Notes under the pieces: generated by a model
Told to the model about the DNA's origin: nothing
What the model saw: only the letters and a program-made list of their open reading frames with translations
Databases searched by the model: none
NCBI GenBank assembly: GCA_003153055.1
Contig: PMBV01000472.1
Location: 1-6,083, forward strand
From: Myxococcales bacterium
GTDB taxonomy: Bacteria; Myxococcota; Myxococcia; Myxococcales; Myxococcaceae
DNA length: 6,083 nucleotides
Reading direction: 5' to 3'
Shown: positions 1 through 5,943 of the stretch, piece after piece
How the letters are laid out: each line of letters begins with the position of its first letter
How positions within the stretch are numbered: position 1 is the first letter of the stretch
Program-made: the position numbers and the translations under genes

Positions 1-603
1 GCCCGCGAGGCGGACCTGACGCGGGTGGTGCGGCAACTCCTCCGCGAGTTGAAGCGGCAGGTGCTGGCCAACGTGAGTGCGACGGTGTCCGTCGACTACG
101 ACGACACCGTCATCGACGGGCTCAACGTCGTCGCCCTGGCCAAGGTGCCGTCCCTCGTCCTCTCCGGCCCGGCGCTGCGCCCCAACCGCTTCTACTCGAC
201 TAACACCCCTCAAGAGGACGTCGTGCCCGGTTTGAGTGGCGAGGAGTTTCTCCGCCGCAAGCCGCCGTACACCGTCGACCTCCTCTTCACGCTGACAGCC
301 ACCTCCGAGAGGACGGCGGAGCTCCTCAACTTGATGGCCGCGGTGGCCACCTTCCTCAACCGCAACCGGTGGCTGGAGCTCCCCCGCGACGCAGCCGACA
401 CCACCCGCGGAGTCGTCCGCTGGGAGATGGACCCCGACGGGGAGTTCCGCACCCGACTCGGCGGCAAGGACGACGTGCGCGCCTTCACCTGCGGCCTCCT
501 CATCCGAGGCTTCGACATCGACGAGGGACTCCCCCTCGACTTCACCAGGCCCGTCATCGAGGCACTCCTCGAGACGAGTCCGCTGCCCGGAGGTGCCCTG
601 TGA
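1..603 (+). CDS. Tail terminator/neck-type protein (probable), 5' end outside window
   Basis: The reading frame is open from the first base, and 200 codons are visible before the TGA at 601-603. Two GTG codons at 25 and 28 could serve as starts, but the only GAGG upstream (7-10) is too far away, so the true start is probably left of the window. The visible protein has an N-terminal amphipathic helix rich in Arg/Leu, then alternating beta-type segments (for example VSATVSVDYDD and YTVDLLFTLTAT), a helical stretch around LLNLMAAVATFLNRN, and a C-terminal segment ending in a helix. It has no signal peptide or membrane segment. I assign it mainly by position: in Mu-type contractile tails a gp37-like protein and a small protein precede the sheath, and the size fits. 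The sequence alone does not prove the family. Another small tail-completion protein is the main alternative. Its stop overlaps the next gene's GTG start, so the two are translationally coupled. Confidence 0.7.
   Translation, partial: AREADLTRVVRQLLRELKRQVLANVSATVSVDYDDTVIDGLNVVALAKVPSLVLSGPALRPNRFYSTNTPQEDVVPGLSGEEFLRRKPPYTVDLLFTLTATSERTAELLNLMAAVATFLNRNRWLELPRDAADTTRGVVRWEMDPDGEFRTRLGGKDDVRAFTCGLLIRGFDIDEGLPLDFTRPVIEALLETSPLPGGAL
589..593 (+). promoter_or_regulatory. Ribosome binding site for the 113-aa gene
   Basis: GGAGG lies 6 bases before the GTG at 600-602. It sits inside the end of the upstream gene and fixes the start at this GTG, although the same frame is open much further upstream. 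Confidence 0.75.
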
Positions 604-941
604 CGGTAGCCCTCACCAATACCAGTGGCCGCCCCCTCGTCTTCGTCCTGGCCCACGACGAGTACTGCGAGGCCCTCGGCACCTGCGCCTGCGACGTCCG
701 GCCAGGCAGGAAGACGCTCCGCCTCCCGGGCTCCCTCACGCTGGCCACCGGTGTGATGGTGGAAGGCCTCGAGGACGCCATCCTCGCGCTCCCCGACGCC
801 GCTCGAGCCGTGCGCCAAGGGCGCCTCTCGGTGTGCCGAGACGTCGAGCCACTCGACTCACCCACCACCCCCATGCCGGCCCTACCCGAGGCCGGCGGCA
901 CCCCTGAGGCCACCAAGGCCAGGAAGAAGCGAGGCACATGA
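600..941 (+). CDS. Small conserved-position protein between terminator-like gene and sheath, function unknown
   Basis: This is a 113-residue protein starting at GTG, with GGAGG 6 bases upstream. Its start overlaps the previous stop (GTGA) and its stop overlaps the sheath start (ATGA). I do not recognise the family. The N-terminal two thirds look folded, with beta-type segments ([17 protein letters not shown]) followed by a helix around residues 58-72. The last third, from about residue 86, is rich in Pro, Thr and Ala and ends in a basic tail (KARKKRG), so it is probably disordered. Residues H19, C23, C29 and C31 form a tight cluster that could bind a metal ion. Its place directly before the sheath matches the small gp38/DUF2635-type gene of Mu-like tails, but I see no clear sequence match to that family. 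A role in tail assembly is inferred from context only. Confidence 0.75.
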   Translation: MTVALTNTSGRPLVFVLAHDEYCEALGTCACDVRPGRKTLRLPGSLTLATGVMVEGLEDAILALPDAARAVRQGRLSVCRDVEPLDSPTTPMPALPEAGGTPEATKARKKRGT

Positions 942-3151
942 GTCAGCTGCTGTCATCCAAGGTAGTCGTCGTCGAGGAGGAGCCCACCGTACGAGGTGTC
1001 CCCTCGGCTCCAACATCAGTGGCCGGTGCCGTCGGCCTCACCGAGCGAGGCCCCTTGGACGAAGCCGTCCTGTGCACCTCCTTCGAGGAGTACAAGACGT
1101 CCTTCGGGGGCTTCACGCCTGACTCCGACTTGGCCCTGGCGGCCATGGGCTTCTTTGAGAATGGGGGGAGCCAGCTCTGGGTGGTGCGGACTGTCCACCA
1201 CACCGACGTCTCCAACCCCCTGACGGCCACCGCAGTGAAGGCCGCCGGCTACCTCGTCACGGGGGGCGGGGCTACCCCAGGCATCCTCACCGGCACCGCC
1301 GCCGGCCCCTTCGCCCTGAAGGAGGGGGACTCCATCCACCTGGCCATCAACGGTGGAATCGACCAAGCCGCCGTCTTCCATGGCTCCGCCGCGGCCGTCG
1401 CTGCGCCTGGAGCCGGGCCCTTCGCCCTCGCCAACGGGATGACGCTGACGCTGCGCATCGACGGCGGGGCGGAGCAGACGGTGGCCTTCTCGTCGGCCTC
1501 CTTCGCCAACATCGCCAGTGCCACGGCAGCAGAGGTGGCGGCGGCCCTCAACGCCGTGGTGGTGGGTGGGCGGGTGACGACGCAGGGAGGCCTCGTCCGC
1601 CTGGCCAGCGACACCGAGGGCACCGCCAGCCGCGTGCAGGTGACGGGGGGTACCGCGAATGCGGCACTGGCCTTCCCCGCCAGTGCCGCGGTGGGGGCTG
1701 GCAACGTCGCCAACCTTCGGGCTGTCGGGGTGGCCGAGGTGAAGGCCGTCGTTGAGGCGGCCATTCCATCCGTCCGGGTGGCGGCCGGCGTCGGCGGCGC
1801 ACTCGAGGTGCGCTCGGTGGGGGCGGGCCCCTCCGCGAGTGTCCAGGCCGGGGCGGCGACTGCGGCGGCCTTCGGGCTGGACGTCGCGCTGCACCCCGGC
1901 GCCGCCTCGGGCATCGTCAACGCCGTGCGGGTGGAGGGCAAAGACGCGGGGGCCTACGGCAACCGCCTCGAGGTGGAGGTGCGCGCCGCGTCCAATGGCT
2001 CGACGGGGGCCTTCGACTTCCTGGTGGTGGAGGACGGCGTCTACAAGGAATTCTTCCCCAACCTCTCGATGGCCGCGAAGGACGCCCGGTACGTGGAGCG
2101 CGCCATCAACGACTCGCGCACCGGCTCCCTCTACGTGCGCTGCTTGAGCCAACTGCCCACAGGCACCTCGGTACCCCAGCCCCAGACGGTGCCGCTGGCC
2201 GGAGGGGCCGATGGCCTCACGGGCCTCAATGACGCCGACTTCATCGGCTCCGAGGCGGGGAAGACGGGCTTGCACGCGCTGGACTCGGTGCAGGAGTTGT
2301 CGCTGCTGCTCGTCCCTGGGCGGGCCACACCAGCGGTCCACAACGCGATGGTGCAGTACTGCGAGGAGGCGCGAGGGGGCACCGTCTTCCCCATCCTCGA
2401 CTCGCCCGCGGGCTACAGCGCCACCGACGTGGTGAAGTACGTGACGACGACGGCCGCACTGGAGGGCCTCTCGGAATTCGGCGCCCTCTACTGGCCGCGG
2501 GTGAAGGTGCTGAACCCCCAGAAGAGTGTCTTCGGCTCCGTCGAGCAGTTGGTGGTGCCGCCTTCGGGCATCATCGCGGGCGTCTTCGCGCGTACCGACT
2601 CGGCGAGGCCGGGAGGCGTGTACGACTCGCCCGCGGGCATCGAGGCCGGGCGGATGCTGGGGGTGCTGGGCTTCGAGACTGACGAGGTGCTGCAGGAGAA
2701 GAAGCGAGACGTGGTGTACCCGCACCGCATCAACCCCCTCACCACCGGGCCGGGGCTGCCGCGCTTCATCGATGGCTCGAGGACGCTGAAGGGCGACGGG
2801 AACTTCCCCTACGTGGGCGAGCGCCGAGGCGTCATCTTCATCGAGAGGAGCCTCAAGGCGGGCCTGGAGTTTGCCCGGCACAAGGCCAACACCGAGGGGC
2901 TTCGGGCCCGGGTGCGGCGCACCATCACGGCCTTCCTCCTGCTCCAGATGAATAGCGGCGCCTTCCGCTCGATGGTGCCGGCCCAGGCCTTCTTCGTCGA
3001 CTTGTCTGGGAACACACCCACTGTCGCGCTTGCCGGCCAGCTCATCGTGCGCGTGGGGCTCGCCACCAACAAGCCGGCCGAATTCATCATCCTGAGAATC
3101 AGTCAAGACACTCGCGCGATAGACGCAGAGCTCGCCGCGGCGAACTCATAA
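938..3151 (+). CDS. Contractile tail sheath protein with inserted repeat domain
   Basis: This 737-residue protein forms the contractile outer tube of a phage tail or tail-like injection device; its shortening drives the inner tube through a target envelope. Residues 1-90 match the N-terminal sheath region ([22 protein letters not shown], then [11 protein letters not shown]). Residues about 325-600 form the subtilisin-like sheath core. Residues 600-737 are the highly typical C-terminal domain: [52 protein letters not shown], and a final strand and helix ending [15 protein letters not shown]. Many sheath proteins are roughly 380-500 residues. The extra length comes mainly from residues about 120-320, an Ala/Gly/Val-rich insertion with repeated modules, probably displayed on the outside. 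The ATG overlaps the previous stop by four bases, and a GAGG-type site lies just upstream. The family call is firm. Phage versus injection-particle origin is open. Confidence 0.95.
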   Translation: MSQLLSSKVVVVEEEPTVRGVPSAPTSVAGAVGLTERGPLDEAVLCTSFEEYKTSFGGFTPDSDLALAAMGFFENGGSQLWVVRTVHHTDVSNPLTATAVKAAGYLVTGGGATPGILTGTAAGPFALKEGDSIHLAINGGIDQAAVFHGSAAAVAAPGAGPFALANGMTLTLRIDGGAEQTVAFSSASFANIASATAAEVAAALNAVVVGGRVTTQGGLVRLASDTEGTASRVQVTGGTANAALAFPASAAVGAGNVANLRAVGVAEVKAVVEAAIPSVRVAAGVGGALEVRSVGAGPSASVQAGAATAAAFGLDVALHPGAASGIVNAVRVEGKDAGAYGNRLEVEVRAASNGSTGAFDFLVVEDGVYKEFFPNLSMAAKDARYVERAINDSRTGSLYVRCLSQLPTGTSVPQPQTVPLAGGADGLTGLNDADFIGSEAGKTGLHALDSVQELSLLLVPGRATPAVHNAMVQYCEEARGGTVFPILDSPAGYSATDVVKYVTTTAALEGLSEFGALYWPRVKVLNPQKSVFGSVEQLVVPPSGIIAGVFARTDSARPGGVYDSPAGIEAGRMLGVLGFETDEVLQEKKRDVVYPHRINPLTTGPGLPRFIDGSRTLKGDGNFPYVGERRGVIFIERSLKAGLEFARHKANTEGLRARVRRTITAFLLLQMNSGAFRSMVPAQAFFVDLSGNTPTVALAGQLIVRVGLATNKPAEFIILRISQDTRAIDAELAAANS
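1301..1897 (+). repeat. Degenerate repeated module inside the sheath gene, apparently nested
   Basis: Sheath residues 122-320 contain copies of one module at the protein level. A complete copy covers about residues 160-249 (DNA 1415-1684): [18 protein letters not shown], then [11 protein letters not shown], then [12 protein letters not shown] and [15 protein letters not shown]. Before it, residues 122-150 (1301-1387) repeat only the first half ([21 protein letters not shown]). After it, residues 256-320 (1703-1897) repeat only the second half ([40 protein letters not shown]). The two flanking halves therefore add up to one further module split by the complete one. The similarity is clear by eye but weak at DNA level, so the duplication is not recent. 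Confidence 0.6.
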
Positions 3152-3168
3152 TCGGGAGCCACCACACT

Positions 3169-3630
3169 ATGAGCATCATCGGAGCACCGCGTACATTCCA
3201 TAAGAGGTTTCGGTTCCTGTGTGAGGTCGACGGATTGGCCTCGTCTGGCTTCCAGAAGTGCAGCGAGCTCTCGGTCGAGGTGGCCAACGTCCAGTACTTC
3301 GAGGGCGGCTCGCTCATTCCGAACAAGAGCCCAGGGCGGCTCACGTTTGCGGACGTGACGCTCGAGCGGGGGGCCACCAAGGACAGGGACTTGTTCGACT
3401 GGTTTCAGGACGTGGCCATCACCTCGAGTGGCCTGGGCCTCCCGGACAACGCCTACAAGCGGAACCTCGACATCGTGCAGCAGGACCGGGACGGGACGAC
3501 GCTTCGCCGGTGGAGCCTCACCGGCGCCTGGCCGGTGAAATTCGTCGCGGGCGAGTGGGACAACGAGGCCGACGAGAACGTCATCGAGTCGGTGACGCTG
3601 ACTTACGACTTCTTTGAGCTGGTGCAGTAG
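3169..3630 (+). CDS. Phage tail tube protein (gp19-type)
   Basis: This 153-residue protein forms the inner tube rings inside the contractile sheath. It matches the T4 gp19-like tube family shared by contractile phages and extracellular contractile injection systems. Telling segments are [12 protein letters not shown] (residues 12-23), [12 protein letters not shown] followed by YFEGG (27-47), [12 protein letters not shown] (57-68), a central FDWFQDV helix, and the C-terminal run with [20 protein letters not shown] and LTYDFFE. The length is usual for the family (about 140-170). The ATG at 3169 has GGGAG at 3154-3158, 10 bases upstream, and lies 17 bases after the sheath stop, so it is very likely in the same transcript. 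Sheath followed by tube is the standard order. No chaperone, LysM or baseplate gene follows, which is unusual if this were a complete operon. Confidence 0.93.
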   Translation: MSIIGAPRTFHKRFRFLCEVDGLASSGFQKCSELSVEVANVQYFEGGSLIPNKSPGRLTFADVTLERGATKDRDLFDWFQDVAITSSGLGLPDNAYKRNLDIVQQDRDGTTLRRWSLTGAWPVKFVAGEWDNEADENVIESVTLTYDFFELVQ

Positions 3631-3692
3631 GCGCTGACTGCGGCTAGGCGCGAACCGAGGGGTAGGGCCCAGCCATCGGGTCGTCATCCGGC

Positions 3693-3725
3693 AGGGGCGA
3701 GAGAGGCACCCCTCGCGTGCTCTCG
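3693..3725 (+). terminator. Hairpin region after tube gene, possible terminator
   Basis: Two competing stems can form. The first pairs AGGGG (3693-3697) with CCCCT (3709-3713). The second pairs CGAGAG plus CAC (3698-3703, 3707-3709) with GTGCTCTCG (3717-3725), with a three-base bulge and a seven-base loop. No T-run follows (TTGTCTGT), so this is not a classic intrinsic terminator. It lies about 65 bases after the tube stop, a sensible place for the end of the tail transcript. Confidence 0.3.
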
Positions 3726-3755
3726 TTGTCTGTAGGGGGCCGCGTCTGCTACCTT
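3726..3755 (+). promoter_or_regulatory. Weak sigma-70-like promoter for the effector cassette
   Basis: TTGTCT (3726-3731) and TACCTT (3750-3755) are separated by 18 bases. The match to consensus is partial (4/6 and 3/6). Transcription would begin near 3762, about 40 bases before the small TTG-start ORF. The position fits a separate promoter for the second module, but the call rests on a weak match. Confidence 0.3.
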
Positions 3756-3791
3756 GCCTCGCCCGTAGCGTTGGCAATCACGTCGTGGCTG

Positions 3792-3797
3792 AGGAGG
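3792..3797 (+). promoter_or_regulatory. Strong ribosome binding site for a TTG-start small ORF
   Basis: AGGAGG within GAGGAGGGGG lies exactly 7 bases before TTG at 3805. It is about 130 bases from the start of the synthase-like gene, too far to serve it directly, which argues that translation begins at this TTG. Confidence 0.5.
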
Positions 3798-3804
3798 GGG
3801 CGCA

Positions 3805-3930
3805 TTGCTTCAACTCGAGATTCGAACCGTCTGCGAAAACCTCGCGAACGTCCTCTGGAGTGAGAGCCCGCCGCTTGGGCCCAGCTCAAGCCAGTGTCGC
3901 ATCCTTCGGTACGAGAGCGTGGCGTCATGA
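3805..3930 (+). CDS. Small ORF (41 aa), TTG start, overlapping the synthase-like gene
   Basis: The frame opens after a TGA at 3790-3792 and runs from TTG 3805 to TGA 3928-3930. The stop overlaps the ATG of the next gene in an ATGA arrangement, the same junction type as at 938-941. The start is supported by AGGAGG with ideal spacing. The peptide begins MLQLEIRTVCENLANVLW, a plausible amphipathic helix with one Cys, and continues with a Pro/Ser-rich part and RILRYESVAS at the end. I do not recognise it. It could be a leader whose translation couples to the next gene, a small functional protein, or the remnant of a larger gene. A chance open frame is possible in GC-rich DNA, but the ribosome site and the exact overlap together make that less likely. 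Confidence 0.45.
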   Translation: MLQLEIRTVCENLANVLWSESPPLGPSSSQCRILRYESVAS

Positions 3931-5024
3931 GTGCGCCCAATGATTCGACGGAAATCGCGGCGGTGGGGCTGGTAACGCCTGTTGGGCTCTACTCCGAGAG
4001 CGCCGCTGCCGCAGTGCGTGCAGGGCGCAGCCGAGCACGCAGGACGGCCGTTCTCGACATTGCCTTCGCCGGACAGGCGATGCATCTTGTCGATGAGGAG
4101 TACCTCGAGCCCCTAAACCCATCCATCAACCCTGCGGGGATGAGCCCCGCCCACGTACGAATGCTGAGGCTCGGAGGAGCCGCGCTGGCCGAGGCGGCTT
4201 CCGCCTCGCCGGAGCCCGCGCCGCTCCTCCTTGCTTTGCCGGAGCGCCGCTCCGATGTGGCCGACCCCGTCAGACCCACTTTCATTGGCGACCTCACCAA
4301 GCAGGCAGGCGTCGTCGTTGCGGAGCGACAGAGTGCCCTGTATCGACAAGGTGCCGCGGCCGTCCTCTTTGCCCTACGAGATGCTCGCCTTCTTCTCGCG
4401 AGCGGCAAGGCTTCCCATGTCATCGTTGGCGGTGTCGACACCTTCCTGGACCTTGCAAGGAGTGCCGTGCTGGCCGCTGAGGGACGCCTCTATGGTCGAT
4501 CCGCTCGTCTTGGGTTCATGCCGGGCGAGGGAGCTGGGTTCCTGCTCCTTCGAGCAGGCACCCCGGGCGGACGTAGTCGTCGCTCACCAACACTGGCGCG
4601 CCTCATTGCCGTTGGTACGGGCGTGGAAGAGGGGCATCGGTACAGCTCCAAGCCGTACCGAGGGGATGGCTTGGCGAACGCCTTCGAGTCTCTGTTTGAG
4701 GCGGTCCCCAAAGGTGCCCCGAAGGTGCGATGTGTCTATGCCGGATTCAACGGCGAAGACACCCCGGTGAAGGAGTGGGCCACGGCTCGACTTCGCAACT
4801 CCGAACGCTTTGCCGACGAGATTCAGGTGGAGCATCCCGCGGACTGCATAGGCGATTCCGGCGCCGCTCTCGGCGCCATCATGCTGGGGCTTGCCGCAAT
4901 GGCGATCAGCCAAGGCCACAGTCCAGAGCCGCGGCCAATCTGGGCCGCCGACGACCCTGGACCCTGTTTGGTATGGGCGACCTCCGACCGAGAACCCCGC
5001 GCCGCCGCCCTGTTGCAGTGGTAA
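3927..5024 (+). CDS. Beta-ketoacyl synthase-like (thiolase-fold) protein lacking catalytic residues
   Basis: This 365-residue protein has the layout of a ketoacyl synthase. The N-terminal strand is IAAVGLVTPVGLYSESAAAAVRAG (residues 10-33). The nucleophile-elbow region and helix follow, ending in SHVIVGGVDTFLD (163-175). Then come GFMPGEGAGFLLLR (196-209) and a C-terminal part with GDSGAALGAIMLGLAAMA (309-326). Counting back from the GG of VGGVD, the catalytic Cys position is Ala143. The Lys/His of the usual KxxxGH motif are missing, with Asp310 in the His position. Condensation activity is therefore unlikely. Related non-catalytic proteins are, to my knowledge, annotated as 3-oxoacyl-ACP synthase next to type VI secretion effector genes, so an adaptor or chaperone role for the nuclease is a reasonable inference. 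I prefer ATG 3927 (GAGAG 9 bases upstream, start close to the first strand) over GTG 3894, which would add 11 unconserved-looking residues. Confidence 0.8.
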   Translation: MSAPNDSTEIAAVGLVTPVGLYSESAAAAVRAGRSRARRTAVLDIAFAGQAMHLVDEEYLEPLNPSINPAGMSPAHVRMLRLGGAALAEAASASPEPAPLLLALPERRSDVADPVRPTFIGDLTKQAGVVVAERQSALYRQGAAAVLFALRDARLLLASGKASHVIVGGVDTFLDLARSAVLAAEGRLYGRSARLGFMPGEGAGFLLLRAGTPGGRSRRSPTLARLIAVGTGVEEGHRYSSKPYRGDGLANAFESLFEAVPKGAPKVRCVYAGFNGEDTPVKEWATARLRNSERFADEIQVEHPADCIGDSGAALGAIMLGLAAMAISQGHSPEPRPIWAADDPGPCLVWATSDREPRAAALLQW

Positions 5025-5062
5025 TCTCACGCCATCGCCCGTGCCCTGTTCTGATGAGAGCT

Positions 5063-5068
5063 AAGGAG
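5063..5068 (+). promoter_or_regulatory. Ribosome binding site of the nuclease gene
   Basis: AAGGAG lies 7 bases before the ATG at 5076 in the 51-base gap after the synthase-like gene. It fixes the nuclease start. The short gap without a terminator suggests co-transcription. Confidence 0.7.
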
Positions 5069-5075
5069 AGTCGCA

Positions 5076-5930
5076 ATGCCTGAATTTGGAGAAGTCATTG
5101 CTGTGCCAGATGCTGGCATGCACGAGGAGGAGAAGTGTCCGTTCTGCCCGGTGGACAAGCAGAAGCGCGACCTCACGAGTCATATAGGCAAGGATAACAA
5201 CTCGAAGACGCTCGCCGAAAACCTAGAGGGTGATGATGACCGAAAGAGCGACCATCTGTACTTCGATGTCGAATTTAACATCTACCGTCGATATAGCGCC
5301 GAAGCGCACCATCTGATTTGTGGCAATGAGGTCCTGAAGGAAGAAGGAGAGGTCGAGAAGTATCTGATTCACAAGTCCAAGAAGACAAGCAAAGGCTCGG
5401 CCGGCTACCTTGAGCCCAATGACGTTGGCTACGACGTTAACAGGGCGAAGAACGGAATCTGGCTTCCCTCGGTGCCAGACCTCTTCAGGAAGACCGAGGG
5501 AGAGCCCAGTCGCTGGTGGGGAGATCAGACCGACTGGAACAGGAAGAATCCGACAAAGCCGCCGCGCGTGTCGCTGGGAGAGTGGGAGAAGTGCGACGCG
5601 GCGTTCATTGTGATGGAGGCGGTGAAGCGGCAGTTTCACAAGGGACCGCACGAGGATGTTGGAGATGCGAGCAACAACTACGTGGTCATGGCCATTTCGC
5701 GCCTCCGTCAGGTGACGGTTTTCCTCGAGCATTTTGCAGAGAACTGCCCAATGGAGGACGATGGGTCAAAACGCAAGCAGCCACCTTTTGTTCCTCCGTA
5801 TGGCATAGTCTCCATTCTTGATCTGCTCTCGAAGAGCCTCTCGCAAGAGCTCAAGGGTCATCCGGACTCTTGGAACTACTACATTTCGGAGTTCGCACTG
5901 CAGTGTTCGCTATGGTGGAAAAGGCAGTAA
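5076..5930 (+). CDS. AHH-type HNH/endonuclease VII superfamily nuclease, probable secreted toxin
   Basis: This 284-residue protein carries the marks of the AHH nuclease toxin family, which is predicted to cut nucleic acids in target cells: AEAHHLIC at 75-82 (metal-binding His78-His79), GYDVNRAKNGIWLPS at 118-132 with the typical Asn-Gly, FHKGPH at 187-192 (His188, His192), and NNYVVMAISRL from 200 as the following helix. Residues 21-24 are CPFC, which with Cys82 may form a structural metal site; CPFC before AHHLIC is, as I recall, common in type VI-associated members. It has no signal peptide, PAAR, VgrG or other visible delivery domain, so delivery must depend on a partner. The residues after about 212 (FLEHF, PPYGIVSILDLLSKSL, WNYYISEFALQCSLWWKRQ) form an extra helical C-terminal part. 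GC content is well below that of the tail genes (row 5221-5280 is 27/60), which suggests transfer. The nuclease family call is strong; target and delivery route are inferred. Confidence 0.85.
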   Translation: MPEFGEVIAVPDAGMHEEEKCPFCPVDKQKRDLTSHIGKDNNSKTLAENLEGDDDRKSDHLYFDVEFNIYRRYSAEAHHLICGNEVLKEEGEVEKYLIHKSKKTSKGSAGYLEPNDVGYDVNRAKNGIWLPSVPDLFRKTEGEPSRWWGDQTDWNRKNPTKPPRVSLGEWEKCDAAFIVMEAVKRQFHKGPHEDVGDASNNYVVMAISRLRQVTVFLEHFAENCPMEDDGSKRKQPPFVPPYGIVSILDLLSKSLSQELKGHPDSWNYYISEFALQCSLWWKRQ

Positions 5931-5934
5931 TGCC

Positions 5935-5938
5935 GAGG
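5935..5938 (+). promoter_or_regulatory. Ribosome binding site for the partial downstream gene
   Basis: GAGG, five bases before GTG at 5944, lies just after the nuclease stop. It supports GTG 5944 as the start of the right-edge gene. Confidence 0.55.
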
Positions 5939-5943
5939 TAATT

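Noticed and set aside
369..599. An upstream extension of the 113-aa gene in the same frame
   Set aside because: The extension is Arg/Pro/His-rich and lies wholly inside the preceding gene. The GTG at 600 has a good ribosome site and the GTGA overlap.
1016..3106. A 696-codon open frame on the - strand opposite the sheath gene
   Set aside because: Its product is His/Arg/Gly-rich with no recognisable domain. It is the expected mirror of a high-GC gene whose third codon positions are mostly G or C, and the + strand protein is a clear sheath.
3103..3777. A 224-codon - strand frame opposite the tube gene
   Set aside because: It is the shadow of the tube gene. Low-complexity product, no ribosome site of note, and it conflicts with a well-supported gene.
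3819..3828. GATTCGAACC, which reads as a tRNA T-loop (GGTTCGAATC) on the - strand
   Set aside because: The flanking bases do not form a T-stem, and no matching acceptor stem or anticodon arm is found at the right distance. No tRNA gene or clear attachment site can be supported.
3894..3926. GTG 3894 as the start of the synthase-like gene
   Set aside because: It would add 11 residues before the normal start of the fold, with no good ribosome site. ATG 3927 has GAGAG 9 bases upstream and the overlap with the small ORF.
4231..4770. A 179-codon + strand frame inside the synthase-like gene
   Set aside because: It is an out-of-frame shadow with a Ser/Arg/Pro-rich product, while the main frame shows conserved fold motifs throughout.
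5930..5941. ATG overlapping the nuclease stop (TAATG) as the start of the next gene
   Set aside because: The frame closes after three codons. The GTG at 5944 in another frame stays open to the window edge.
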